Part shown: piece after piece, positions 1 to 7,757 of the stretch | How positions within the stretch are numbered: position 1 is the first letter of the stretch | Layout: each line of letters begins with the position of its first letter | From: CAYPCH01 sp964409165 | GTDB lineage: Bacteria; Bacillota; Clostridia; Acetivibrionales; Acetivibrionaceae | Assembly: GCA_964409165.1 (NCBI GenBank) | Contig: CAYPCH010000040.1 | Span: forward strand, 1-28,728 | Length of the DNA stretch: 28,728 nt | Direction of reading: 5' to 3' | Translations under genes and position numbers: made by a program | Notes under the pieces: model-generated | The model's input: the letters and a program-made list of their open reading frames with translations, nothing else | Told to the model about the DNA's origin: nothing | Databases searched by the model: none

Positions 1-137
1 CTCAACTTTCCCACAGTATTTATGGGTTCTTTGCCACTAACGTAGCATTGCTCACAAGTTAAGGGCAAAAAGTAAACTTTTTGCCCTTAACTTGTGAGCA
101 ACCAGAGCCTCAAAATACTATAAGTGGAAAAGTTGAG
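1..137. mobile_element. Family A MITE-like hairpin element, copy 1
   Basis: The ends are inverted repeats: CTCAACTTTCCCAC at 1-14 and an imperfect complement ending GTTGAG at 137. The centre is a perfect 24-bp palindrome (50-73 against 76-99, two-base loop). Closely related copies lie at 16244-16426 and 23830-23962, and a one-ended copy at 8758-8800. There is no coding capacity, so if mobile it depends on a transposase encoded elsewhere. The left flank lies outside the window, so no target duplication can be checked here. Confidence 0.8.
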
Positions 138-166
138 TTTTTAAGCTGTTTTTTAAAATAATCCGG

Positions 167-195
167 TTTTCAGTTTGCTGTTTTTAATATATAAT
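167..195 (+). promoter_or_regulatory. Candidate sigma-A promoter of the Sfp-type gene
   Basis: TTTTCA (167-172), a 17-bp spacer and a perfect TATAAT (190-195) lie 65 bp before the chosen start codon. The -35 box matches the TTGACA consensus at only four of six positions, so this is a sequence-based guess. It lies just outside the family A element. Confidence 0.45.
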
Positions 196-260
196 TGGAA
201 TACGGGATGGGGTATTTGTGAAAATTGGCAGTTTTTAAATTAATGGTTGAGGTGAAATGT

Positions 261-956
261 TTGATTGAGATTACTGCTGTAAGAATAGGGGAAGTAATTG
301 ATAGAGGGTTGTTTGAAAATGTTTTTTCCTGCTTGCCAGAAGACAAACAAAATAAAATAAAAAGATTCAGGAAGTATGAAGACTCCAAAAGAGCGCTAAT
401 TGCAGAAGTGCTGATAAGGTGTATAATTATAGAAAAACTAGGAATGAAAAATAAAGATATCTTTTTTAAAACGGGTGAGCACGGTAAACCTTATCTTAGC
501 GGTGTTGACGGATTCCACTATAATCTGTCCCACTCGGGTGATTGGGTGGTATGTGCAGTTGGAGAAAAGCCTGTAGGAATAGATGTTGAGAAAATAAAGC
601 AGATGGATTTTGATATTGCTAGAAGGTTTTTTTCAAAACAAGAAACCGATAGTATTTATTCAAAGGATGAGAGTGAGCGATTGGGATATTTTTTTGAGCT
701 GTGGACTTTAAAAGAAAGCTACATTAAAGCAGACGGAGGTGGTCTTTCCATACCGCTTTCTTCATTTTCTTTTGAAATAAACAATACCGGAATAAGGTTG
801 AAAACCCAAAACAAACTTTCAAATTGTTTTTTTAAACAATATTTTATCAGTAAGGATTACAGATTGGCAGTTTGCTCGTTGGAAGGCAAGTTTCCTGAAA
901 GTATTACAATTAAAGAGACTAAAGGGATATTTGAGTTTTTTGAAGATTACATGTAA
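261..956 (+). CDS. Sfp-type 4'-phosphopantetheinyl transferase
   Basis: Transfers the phosphopantetheine arm from CoA to a serine of carrier proteins (ACP, PCP). The Sfp family signature is clear: NLSHSGDWVV around residue 90, GIDVE at 106-110 and WTLKESYIK at 148-156. D108, E110 and E152 are the expected Mg2+ ligands, and K156 the conserved lysine. At about 231 residues it matches the Sfp/AcpT length. I chose TTG 261 because GAGGTG lies six bases upstream; in-frame alternatives are TTG 225, ATG 243 and GTG 252, all with poorer ribosome sites. No NRPS or PKS gene is in the window, so the partner carrier protein is unknown. It could serve fatty-acid ACP or a secondary-metabolite cluster elsewhere. 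Confidence 0.93.
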   Translation: MIEITAVRIGEVIDRGLFENVFSCLPEDKQNKIKRFRKYEDSKRALIAEVLIRCIIIEKLGMKNKDIFFKTGEHGKPYLSGVDGFHYNLSHSGDWVVCAVGEKPVGIDVEKIKQMDFDIARRFFSKQETDSIYSKDESERLGYFFELWTLKESYIKADGGGLSIPLSSFSFEINNTGIRLKTQNKLSNCFFKQYFISKDYRLAVCSLEGKFPESITIKETKGIFEFFEDYM

Positions 957-1048
957 AATAGAATATGAAATTGGAAAACAGTATAAAGCTTAAGAAATTA
1001 AGCAATTGCAGTTTTTCTAACTGTGATAAAGGAAAAAAGAGTTATTTC

Positions 1049-1078
1049 GACCCTATTAAAAAAAGAATTTAAATCGAA
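1049..1078 (+). promoter_or_regulatory. Candidate autoregulatory SigI-type promoter
   Basis: GACCCT (1049-1054) and CGAA (1075-1078) lie about 120 bp before sigI. SigI factors recognise C-rich -35 boxes and a CGAA-type -10, and sigI operons usually autoregulate. The -35 is degenerate and the spacing is uncertain, so the call is tentative. No good sigma-A promoter was seen in 957-1198. Confidence 0.35.
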
Positions 1079-1198
1079 CTTATAACTTATAAATTGAGCT
1101 TATCGGCTAATTTTGAAGTTTGAGTTTATTTTAATATTGATGGGGGTTGATCTGACATAAATAATTTAACAAAAGTTAATTTTTTGGAGGGTGCTATT

Positions 1199-1969
1199 TT
1201 GGCTTTTTCAAACGCTAAAATAAATAAATATAATAAAGAGTTTGATAAAGAGAATTCTATTAATTTGGTGATTAAAAGGATTGCTGATGGAGACGTAACA
1301 TTAAGAGACGATTTGATATATAAGTATAAGCCTTTCATAAAAAAAGAAGTGTCCAATGTCATTAAACAGTTTCATGACATTGAGAATACTGATGAGTTCA
1401 GCATCGGACTTTTAGCATTTAACGAAGCAATAGATTGCTATAAAGAGAACAGGAATAACAACTTTTTCAAGTTTTGTTCTCTGGTTATAAAAAGAAGGCT
1501 TCTAGATTATTTAAAAAGTAATATAAAAAATAAATATCGTACGCTTCCATTTACATACTTTGAAAACGAAGAAACAAGAAATTTTGAAGAAATATATATT
1601 GATAACAAACCAAGCCAATATGAAGCTTATGAGATTGTATGCGAGCTAAGGGATTTAAAAACAAAGCTTAATGGGTTTAGGATAACCATGAGTGACCTTG
1701 TTAATTCATCTCCGAAACATAAAGACTCTAAGCGTCTTTGTATTTCAATAGCTAAGGCACTTGCTAACGATAGGGAATTGTTTTACAAATTGGACAAAAA
1801 AGGTGTATTCCCGAAATCAGACCTGTTGAAACTTGTTAAAGTTAATAAAAATACTCTTGAGAGAAACAGGAAGTTTATAATAGCAGCGGCTTTGATTATC
1901 GGAAACGGATTTGAACTTCTAAGAAATTACATAGACTTAGAAGACGAAGGGAGTGATATCTCTGATTAA
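1199..1969 (+). CDS. sigI: RNA polymerase sigma factor SigI
   Basis: Alternative sigma factor of the SigI group, which in cellulolytic clostridia activates genes for polysaccharide degradation and in Bacillus a heat-shock/cell-wall regulon. The N-terminal half carries the SigI region-2 pattern: VIKRIADGDVTLRDDLI near residue 24, DEFSIGLLAFNEAIDCYKE near 65, and IKRRLLDYLK near 97. The C-terminal half has the SigI-C pattern FRITMSDLVNSSPKHKDSKR near 160 and a helix-turn-helix-like segment near 208-225. About 256 residues, typical for SigI. TTG 1199 is chosen because GGAGGG sits seven bases upstream; TTG 1184 would overlap that ribosome site. The 3' end overlaps rsgI by 17 bases, implying translational coupling. 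Confidence 0.93.
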   Translation: MAFSNAKINKYNKEFDKENSINLVIKRIADGDVTLRDDLIYKYKPFIKKEVSNVIKQFHDIENTDEFSIGLLAFNEAIDCYKENRNNNFFKFCSLVIKRRLLDYLKSNIKNKYRTLPFTYFENEETRNFEEIYIDNKPSQYEAYEIVCELRDLKTKLNGFRITMSDLVNSSPKHKDSKRLCISIAKALANDRELFYKLDKKGVFPKSDLLKLVKVNKNTLERNRKFIIAAALIIGNGFELLRNYIDLEDEGSDISD

Positions 1970-4103
1970 CTCAGGAGTTATTGTTGAATTAAAAAGAAAT
2001 AAAGTTATTGTTATGACTAAGCATTTTGATTTTGTTGAAGTCAAACGCCAGCCTCAAATGGCCAGCGGACAGAAAATAAAATTTACACAGAATGACATTT
2101 ATGGCGTTCAAAAGGTGAACAGCGGAATCTTGGTAAAGTGTATATCGGCTGTTTCACTTGTAGTAGCTGTGTTTATTCTAGTTATGAATTTTAATTTTTC
2201 TATGTTTTATAAAAATGAGTTTGCTTATGTCGGTATAGATATAAACCCTGGGGTTGAATTCTCTTTAGACAATAATGCAGAGGTTATTGCTTCGAAACAT
2301 TTGAATAATGATGGCAAGATGGTTTTAAGCACTATTGAATTAGATGGCAAGAATATAATAGACATTCTGGAAGATGTAATAAATAAATCAATTGAGCTAG
2401 GTTACTTGGATGATTTGGACGAAAGTGATGATACAGTTCTTATTTCTGTTGCTTTGAATTCAAAATATAAGGATAGTACTGAGGCAGAAGAAACTTTTAA
2501 ATCTTTATTGAGCTCTATCGACAAGTTGAAAGATGATTTTGGAGCTATGAAAATAAAAATATTAAAGGTTAGTTCAGAAGATAGGAGTGCAGCAAATAAG
2601 GCAAAATTGTCAATGGGAAGATATTATCTGTATGAGAGAGCGAAAGATCTTCCTGGAGGTATTTCTTTTAATGACATAAAAGAAAAAAGTATAAATGAGT
2701 TAATGAATATTGTGGATGGAAGAAGCGAACAGCCAAAACCGATGAATACACCGCTATTATCAACTACGCTTGATGTTACAGCTTCTCCTGATGAACCGGT
2801 GTCAACTTTTTCACCAAAGCCTAAAAATACGCCGGTACCAATTGTTGAAACGCCTGTTCCAGACAGTAAAGATAATACTATAGTAACAATGTTGCCTCCT
2901 GAAGCGATAATATTTAAAAAGGATACAGTTACACCTGAATGGACAATAAAAATACCGGAATACACACCCGAATTATTGGTAACTCCTGAGTCTACTGATA
3001 TACATGTAGTTACTGCAACACCTACACCTACACCTACATCTACACCTACATCTACACCTACACCTACACCTAAACCTACATCTTCATCAAAACCTACAGA
3101 TAAGCCAAAAGTTAAGCCGACTGAATCGGAAACCGATTTTAATACAAAGGATACACCAAAACCTGAAACAATTGAGCCGAAGGGAACTACGACACCAGTA
3201 AACAAGACAACACCTGAAGCATCAGTGACCAGCTCTGCGCTAACAACACAGTCTGTCAGTGGAACGGCGACTGCGAGAATAACTCCAACTCCTTTGAATA
3301 CACCAAAGCAGTTGCTTACGCCTGCTCCAACATCCAAGTCTACACAAAAACCTGAAGAAACACCTAGAGTGGTGAGCTTTACGCTGGTTAATGCTGATAC
3401 TGGTAAAAATATAAGAGTTATTAACGATGATGATGAAGTTTATCTGAGCGAAATAGGTGGACGGTTGAGTATACGGGCAGACATTAAAGGAAATACTGAC
3501 AGAGTTGTTTTCGGCTTAAACAATGAAAGTAATTACAGTACAGTGGTTGAACCACCATATATAGTTACTATTGGTAAGGAAAATAGCTTTGACTATAAAT
3601 GGATGCCTTCTCCACCCAAAGAGTATACTATAACAGCTGTTCCTTATTCGACTGTAAACGGTGTTGAAATTAAGGGCAGGCAATTGACAATAAAAGTATC
3701 CGTTAACGATTTCAGACCTGTAACTTTATCAAAAGACGCAAAAGTGACGGGTTTTACCTTGGTTAGTGCAAGAAGCAATAGGGATATAATGGAACTTAAG
3801 GACGGAGAAAAAGTTAATATCAGTGAGATAGGGACTTCTTTTAATGTACGTGCCGATGTTACTGAAAATGTCAACAAGGTAATTTTTGGACTTGATGGCA
3901 ACTTCTTTTATAAAGTTGACGGCGAAGCTCCGTTTATACTTGATATAAGTATAGACAAACTCAGTAATAATATATATCCTTCTGTCATAGGACCTCACTT
4001 TATTACCGCGACACCTTACTCATTTGAAAAGGGTATTGAAATTCCAGGTGAAACTGTTACTATACAAATAAATATAGACGATGGAAGGTCTTATACATAC
4101 TAA
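1953..4103 (+). CDS. rsgI: RsgI-type anti-sigma factor with tandem Ig-like sensor domains
   Basis: Membrane anti-sigma factor that holds SigI inactive until an outside signal arrives. Visible order: N-terminal anti-sigma domain (residues 5-50, GVIVELKRNKVIVMT), one membrane helix (about 59-82), and a conserved periplasmic-type domain (about 90-235). That domain contains the IDINPG motif; the N98-P99 bond corresponds to the Asn-Pro autocleavage site known for C. thermocellum RsgI proteins. Next comes a Thr/Pro-rich linker (about 240-465), then two copies of an Ig-like domain of about 115 residues, near 470-590 and 600-716. Each begins FTLVxAxxxxxI and ends with YxxTAxPYS. Most described clostridial RsgI sensors are CBM3, PA14, CBM42 or glycosidase modules, so this ending is unusual. 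GTG 1953 overlaps the end of sigI and its ribosome site is poor. Confidence 0.9.
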   Translation: MISLINSGVIVELKRNKVIVMTKHFDFVEVKRQPQMASGQKIKFTQNDIYGVQKVNSGILVKCISAVSLVVAVFILVMNFNFSMFYKNEFAYVGIDINPGVEFSLDNNAEVIASKHLNNDGKMVLSTIELDGKNIIDILEDVINKSIELGYLDDLDESDDTVLISVALNSKYKDSTEAEETFKSLLSSIDKLKDDFGAMKIKILKVSSEDRSAANKAKLSMGRYYLYERAKDLPGGISFNDIKEKSINELMNIVDGRSEQPKPMNTPLLSTTLDVTASPDEPVSTFSPKPKNTPVPIVETPVPDSKDNTIVTMLPPEAIIFKKDTVTPEWTIKIPEYTPELLVTPESTDIHVVTATPTPTPTSTPTSTPTPTPKPTSSSKPTDKPKVKPTESETDFNTKDTPKPETIEPKGTTTPVNKTTPEASVTSSALTTQSVSGTATARITPTPLNTPKQLLTPAPTSKSTQKPEETPRVVSFTLVNADTGKNIRVINDDDEVYLSEIGGRLSIRADIKGNTDRVVFGLNNESNYSTVVEPPYIVTIGKENSFDYKWMPSPPKEYTITAVPYSTVNGVEIKGRQLTIKVSVNDFRPVTLSKDAKVTGFTLVSARSNRDIMELKDGEKVNISEIGTSFNVRADVTENVNKVIFGLDGNFFYKVDGEAPFILDISIDKLSNNIYPSVIGPHFITATPYSFEKGIEIPGETVTIQINIDDGRSYTY
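3018..3080 (+). repeat. Hexanucleotide repeat coding the Thr-Pro linker
   Basis: ACACCT-type hexamers with a few ACATCT variants run almost without a break and encode Thr-Pro/Thr-Ser repeats in the RsgI linker. A six-base unit changes linker length without shifting frame. Confidence 0.85.
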
Positions 4104-4141
4104 TATGAGGTTGGATATGAAATAATAATTAAAAAAATATA

Positions 4142-4170
4142 TTGACAAATATTTAAATTAGTAATAAGAA
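4142..4170 (+). promoter_or_regulatory. Candidate sigma-A promoter of the M23 peptidase gene
   Basis: A perfect TTGACA (4142-4147) is followed after 17 bases by TAAGAA (4165-4170), a weak -10. It lies in the 101-bp gap after rsgI and would let the peptidase be expressed independently of sigI-rsgI. Confidence 0.4.
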
Positions 4171-4204
4171 TAATATAGATGATTGTATTATTCGGAGGAG
4201 TATG

Positions 4205-5329
4205 ATGAGGAAGTTATGTTTTTTTGTTCTGATAATTTTTGTAGCATTTGTATGGATATTTCCTGCATCAGCTTATAATACCGATGTAGAAGAAAAAATG
4301 AATAAAATAAATAACCAACTTGATAGCATAAATATGCAGAAACAAAAAAATGAACAGAATAGAACTATATTGGAAAAAAGCAGGATGGATCTTTTAAGTA
4401 CCCAGGAACAGAACGATAGAGAGTATGAAATACTTGCAAATGATTTACAAACAGTCAACAGTGAACTTGAAAAACTTGAAATTGCTGTGAAGCTATCTGA
4501 AGATAACTACAACAAACAGATGCAGGTGTTTAAATTAAGACTCAGAAAAATGTATGAAAACTCATATTATTCACATTTGGAAGTACTAATGGATTCGAAG
4601 AATATTATTGATTTATTAGAGCGGATTGAATTGATTTCTGTAATATCAAGCAATGACAATGATATTATTAAATCACTTGCTGAAGCTAAAAATGAAGTTG
4701 TGTATAAAAAGTCTGTTCTGGAAACTGTTAAGTCTGAGAAGCAGGATAAGTTTACTCAGAAAAGGGAAGCTATTAGTATAATGGTTGCATCAAGAGCCGA
4801 CCTCGAAGATAAGATAAGAAAAAGCAAAGAAGAGCTGGAACGTTTGGAAAGGCAGGAAGACAGGCTCATTGAACAATCAAATGAATTGTCTGGTGAGATA
4901 AGGAATATTACGAGTGAAAAAACGGAATATGCGGGTGGAGCAATGATTTGGCCTGTGCCAAGTTCAACTAAGATTGACTCATATTTTGGTATGAGGTTGC
5001 ATCCGATATATAAAAAATATAAAATGCATACAGGTGTAGATATAGATGCAGATCAAGGTGCATCTATTATTGCAGTAAATAAAGGAAAAGTTATTTTAGC
5101 TGGCTGGAAAAGCGGATATGGAAATACGTTGATCATTGACCATGGAGGAGGCACAACAACTTTGTATGCTCACTGTAGCAAGCTGTTGGTTAAACAGGGA
5201 GATTTAGTCGAAACAGGACAAACGATTGCCAAGGCAGGAAAAACAGGGTTGGCAACCGGACCTCACCTTCATTTTGAAGTAAGGGAGAACGGGGAAGTAA
5301 CTAATCCATTGAATTACATAAGTCCTTAA
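4205..5329 (+). CDS. Exported M23-family peptidase with N-terminal coiled coil (EnvC/LytM type)
   Basis: Probable peptidoglycan endopeptidase, or an activator of cell-wall amidases. A signal peptide covers residues 1-23 (hydrophobic core, cleavage after ASA). A long charged coiled coil fills about 26-238. The C-terminal LytM domain (about 245-374) keeps the zinc and catalytic pattern: H275 and D279 (HTGVD), H323 (LYAHC), and H354 and H356 (HLHFE). Because these are intact it is likely an active enzyme rather than a degenerate EnvC-like activator. Two ATGs adjoin; ATG 4205 is better spaced from GGAGG (4194-4198) than ATG 4202. It follows rsgI by 101 bp and may have its own promoter. Confidence 0.92.
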   Translation: MRKLCFFVLIIFVAFVWIFPASAYNTDVEEKMNKINNQLDSINMQKQKNEQNRTILEKSRMDLLSTQEQNDREYEILANDLQTVNSELEKLEIAVKLSEDNYNKQMQVFKLRLRKMYENSYYSHLEVLMDSKNIIDLLERIELISVISSNDNDIIKSLAEAKNEVVYKKSVLETVKSEKQDKFTQKREAISIMVASRADLEDKIRKSKEELERLERQEDRLIEQSNELSGEIRNITSEKTEYAGGAMIWPVPSSTKIDSYFGMRLHPIYKKYKMHTGVDIDADQGASIIAVNKGKVILAGWKSGYGNTLIIDHGGGTTTLYAHCSKLLVKQGDLVETGQTIAKAGKTGLATGPHLHFEVRENGEVTNPLNYISP

Positions 5330-5348
5330 TATTTTTGGGGTTTTGAAT

Positions 5349-5380
5349 AAAATCGAGTACCCATTGAGGGTACTGAGTTT
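5349..5380 (-). repeat. Family B second hairpin (reverse orientation)
   Basis: AGTACCC, a five-base loop and GGGTACT, flanked by AAAA and TTTT. It is the GTACCC/GGGTAC hairpin found in every full family B copy, here read on the opposite strand and directly joined to the 33-bp array. It may also act as terminator for the M23 gene, which ends 20 bases upstream. Confidence 0.75.
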
Positions 5381-5381
5381 T

Positions 5382-5651
5382 ACCTCTTTCATTTCACTCC
5401 AAGAGGTTTATTTTACCTCTTTCATTTCACTCCAAGAGGTTCATTTTACCTCTTTCATTTCACTCCAAGAGGTTCATTTTACCTCTTTCATTTCACTNNN
5501 NNNNNNNNNNNNNNNNNNNNNNNNNNNNNNNNNNNNNNNNNNNNNNNNNNNNNNNNNNNNNNNNNNNNNNNNNNNNNNNNNNNNNNNNNNNNNNNNNTTT
5601 CATTTCACTCCAAGAGGTTCATTTTACCTCTTTCATTTCACTCCAAGAGGT
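5382..5651. repeat. 33-bp tandem repeat array derived from the family B hairpin
   Basis: Units start at 5382, 5415, 5448 and 5481, and after the gap at 5626, with exactly 33-bp spacing on the left side. Each unit contains a hairpin ACCTCTT...AAGAGGT with about 12 bases of loop, followed by a TTCATTTT-type joint. The unit equals the first hairpin of the dispersed family B element in reverse complement, so the array is a local amplification of that element. Units are nearly identical (TTTA or TTCA at the joint). The true copy number is unknown because of the N run. Confidence 0.9.
5498..5597. other. Assembly gap of 100 N
   Basis: Exactly 100 N, the usual placeholder for a gap of unknown length, inside the 33-bp array. 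The units on the two sides are not in phase across the N run (5481 to 5626 is not a multiple of 33), which agrees with an arbitrary gap length. The repeat probably broke a short-read assembly. Confidence 0.95.
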
Positions 5652-5778
5652 TTAGTGAGTACAGCACTCTTTAAGGGGGCTGTATTTTATCTTATGCTTT
5701 TAGGAAAATTACTTGAATTAAGTATTGAATGAGGTGGATAATATTATATATAATAAGTTAATATATATTTTTATATTG

Positions 5779-5920
5779 AACACGAAAATGATTCTATATT
5801 GAAAAATTTGATTTTTGTGATATTGTATTAAGGAATGAGTGAAAATTGTAGTAGAAGTTATATTTTAACCTTTCCTAAGGAAATTGAAGTGCGATATAAA
5901 ATCTTTATTGCATTCAATAT
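5779..5920 (+). repeat. Family C repeat, copy 1 (upstream of glnS)
   Basis: Two blocks match the reverse complement of 19715-19809. The first is the core at 5779-5822 (ends CACGAAAAT and ATTTTTGTGAT). The second is the arm at 5879-5920, containing GAAATTGAAGTGCGATATAA and then ATCTTTATTGCATTCAAT. The arm itself holds an inverted GCGATA/TATTGC-like pair. It ends 40 bp before glnS, so it may carry the glnS promoter or leader. Confidence 0.7.
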
Positions 5921-5959
5921 AAATACTTAAACGAAATAAATACAAGGAGGAAAATATAG

Positions 5960-7687
5960 ATGTGCTCTGAGGCTGGAATCAAGAATAATGAAAACAATAC
6001 TGAAGAAACTGAAAACAGATACTCGAACTTTATTCAAGATATTATTGACGAGGATATGAAAAGTGGCAGATTTGCCAATAAAGTTCACACAAGGTTTCCC
6101 CCAGAACCGAATGGTTATTTGCATATAGGACATGCTAAATCAATTTGCCTTAATTTTGCTATAGCTAACAATAATAAAGGTCTTTTCAATTTGAGATTTG
6201 ACGATACAAACCCAACCAAGGAAGAAACCGAGTATGTTGAATCCATAATGCAAGATGTAAAATGGCTTGGAGTTGATTGGGGGGACAGGTTATTTTATGC
6301 ATCTGGTTATTTTGATAAACTGTATGAGTATGCTGTTAAGTTGATTGAAATGGGAAAAGCATATGTGTGCGATCTGACTGCCACTGAAATAAGGGAATAT
6401 CGAGGCACTTTGGTCGAGCCTGGAAAAGAAAGCCCATACCGTAATCGTTCCATAGAAGAGAATATGGACTTGTTTAAAAGGATGAAAGAAGGAGAATTTG
6501 AGGACGGTTCAAGGGTTTTAAGAGCAAAAATTGATATGACATCTCCAAATTTAAACATGAGAGATCCAGTAATTTACAGGATTATGAAGGCATCTCATCA
6601 CAGAACTGGTGACAAGTGGTGCATATATCCGATGTACGATTTTGCACATCCTCTTTCAGATTCATTGGAAGGGATAACTCATTCAATTTGTACATTGGAG
6701 TTTGAAGATCATAGACCATTATACAACTGGCTTATAGAAACTCTTGATATGGAGTGTAAATCACGTCAGATTGAGTTTGCAAGGTTGAACTTGAGTCATA
6801 CTGTTATGAGCAAGAGAAAGCTCTTGCAGCTTGTAAAGGAAGGTCATGTGTGTGGTTGGGACGATCCAAGGATGCCAACCATTTCAGGTCTTAGGAGACG
6901 GGGATATACTTCTTCATCGATAAGGGACTTTTGTAGCCGCATAGGTGTTGCTAAAAGTAATAGCATGGTAGATATAGCACTTCTTGAACATTGTATAAGG
7001 GAAGAGTTGAACAAAAATGCTATAAGGGCTATGGCAGTACTGCGTCCATTAAAGGTTATAATAGATAATTACCCGGAAGGTCTGGTTGAAGACTTTGAAG
7101 TTCCCAATAATCCCGAAGATCCTGATTTGGGAAGCAGGCAAGTACCTTTTTCTCGTGTTATATACATAGAGCAAGAGGATTTTTGTGAAAATCCGCCGAA
7201 GAAGTATTTCCGACTTGCCCCTGGGCAGGAAGTAAGGTTGAAGAGTGCATACTTTATAAAATGTGTTGATGTAATAAAGGATGAAAAGACAGGCGATATT
7301 ATCGAAATTCATTGTACCTATGACGCTAATTCAAGGGGAGGGAATGCTTCGGACGGACGAAAGGTAAAAGGCACCATTCACTGGGTGTCAGCAGTTCATG
7401 CCGTAGACGTAGAAGTACGCTTGTATGACCACTTGTTTAACAGTCAGAATCCCGGCGCAGAAGAAAGCGGTGATTTCCTTGATTTAATTAACAAGAATTC
7501 CCTTGAAGTACTTACTTCAAGCAAACTTGAACCGGGGCTTATTAATGCACAACCGGGTGATATGTTTCAGTTTATGAGGCTCGGTTACTTTTGTGTAGAT
7601 TTGGTGGATTCAAAAAAAGGAGCTCCTGTATTTAATAGGACAGTATCATTAAAAGATACATGGGCTAAAGTATCAAACAAGGGATAA
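5960..7687 (+). CDS. glnS: Glutaminyl-tRNA synthetase
   Basis: Class I synthetase that charges tRNA-Gln with glutamine. The HIGH motif is at 55-58, preceded by the GlnRS-typical RFPPEPNGYL. The KMSKS-equivalent VMSKR is at 282-286. The wording RFDDTNPTKEETEYV and the two-part C-terminal beta-barrel anticodon domain (from about 345) fit GlnRS rather than bacterial GluRS. 575 residues, close to the usual 550-570. ATG 5960 has AAGGAGG nine bases upstream. Most Firmicutes lack GlnRS and amidate Glu-tRNA-Gln with GatCAB; a subset of clostridia has it. The first 20 residues are acidic and not conserved. Confidence 0.96.
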   Translation: MCSEAGIKNNENNTEETENRYSNFIQDIIDEDMKSGRFANKVHTRFPPEPNGYLHIGHAKSICLNFAIANNNKGLFNLRFDDTNPTKEETEYVESIMQDVKWLGVDWGDRLFYASGYFDKLYEYAVKLIEMGKAYVCDLTATEIREYRGTLVEPGKESPYRNRSIEENMDLFKRMKEGEFEDGSRVLRAKIDMTSPNLNMRDPVIYRIMKASHHRTGDKWCIYPMYDFAHPLSDSLEGITHSICTLEFEDHRPLYNWLIETLDMECKSRQIEFARLNLSHTVMSKRKLLQLVKEGHVCGWDDPRMPTISGLRRRGYTSSSIRDFCSRIGVAKSNSMVDIALLEHCIREELNKNAIRAMAVLRPLKVIIDNYPEGLVEDFEVPNNPEDPDLGSRQVPFSRVIYIEQEDFCENPPKKYFRLAPGQEVRLKSAYFIKCVDVIKDEKTGDIIEIHCTYDANSRGGNASDGRKVKGTIHWVSAVHAVDVEVRLYDHLFNSQNPGAEESGDFLDLINKNSLEVLTSSKLEPGLINAQPGDMFQFMRLGYFCVDLVDSKKGAPVFNRTVSLKDTWAKVSNKG

Positions 7688-7688
7688 T

Positions 7689-7757
7689 GAGTCAGTGGGG
7701 ACGGTTCTTTTTGACTCACGTGGAACGTGAGTCAAAAAGAACCGTCCCCACTGACTC
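7689..7757. repeat. Perfect 69-bp palindromic repeat between convergent genes
   Basis: 33-bp perfect arms around a three-base GGA loop; the arms start GAGTCAGTGGGGACGG. It begins one base after the glnS stop and ends directly before the stop of the opposing gene, so it fills the whole intergenic space. GGGGACGGTTCT-type palindromes recur in many bacterial genomes as REP/MITE-like sequences (from memory). Here it may serve as a bidirectional terminator. It is unrelated to families A-C. Confidence 0.9.

Noticed and set aside
2624..3337. 237-codon minus-strand frame opposite rsgI
   Set aside because: Val/Gly-rich mirror of the Thr/Pro linker codons; the + strand product has clear domains and a coupled upstream gene.
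5382..5651. CRISPR array
   Set aside because: Units are directly adjacent with no variable spacers, and no cas genes are near.
5343..5732. Open frame of about 129 codons across the 33-bp array
   Set aside because: It is open only because 33 is a multiple of three. It contains the N run, has no clear ribosome site, and the repeat exists as non-coding single copies elsewhere.
5733..5959. T-box leader before glnS
   Set aside because: No AGGGTGG-type T-box sequence, specifier stem or terminator was found.
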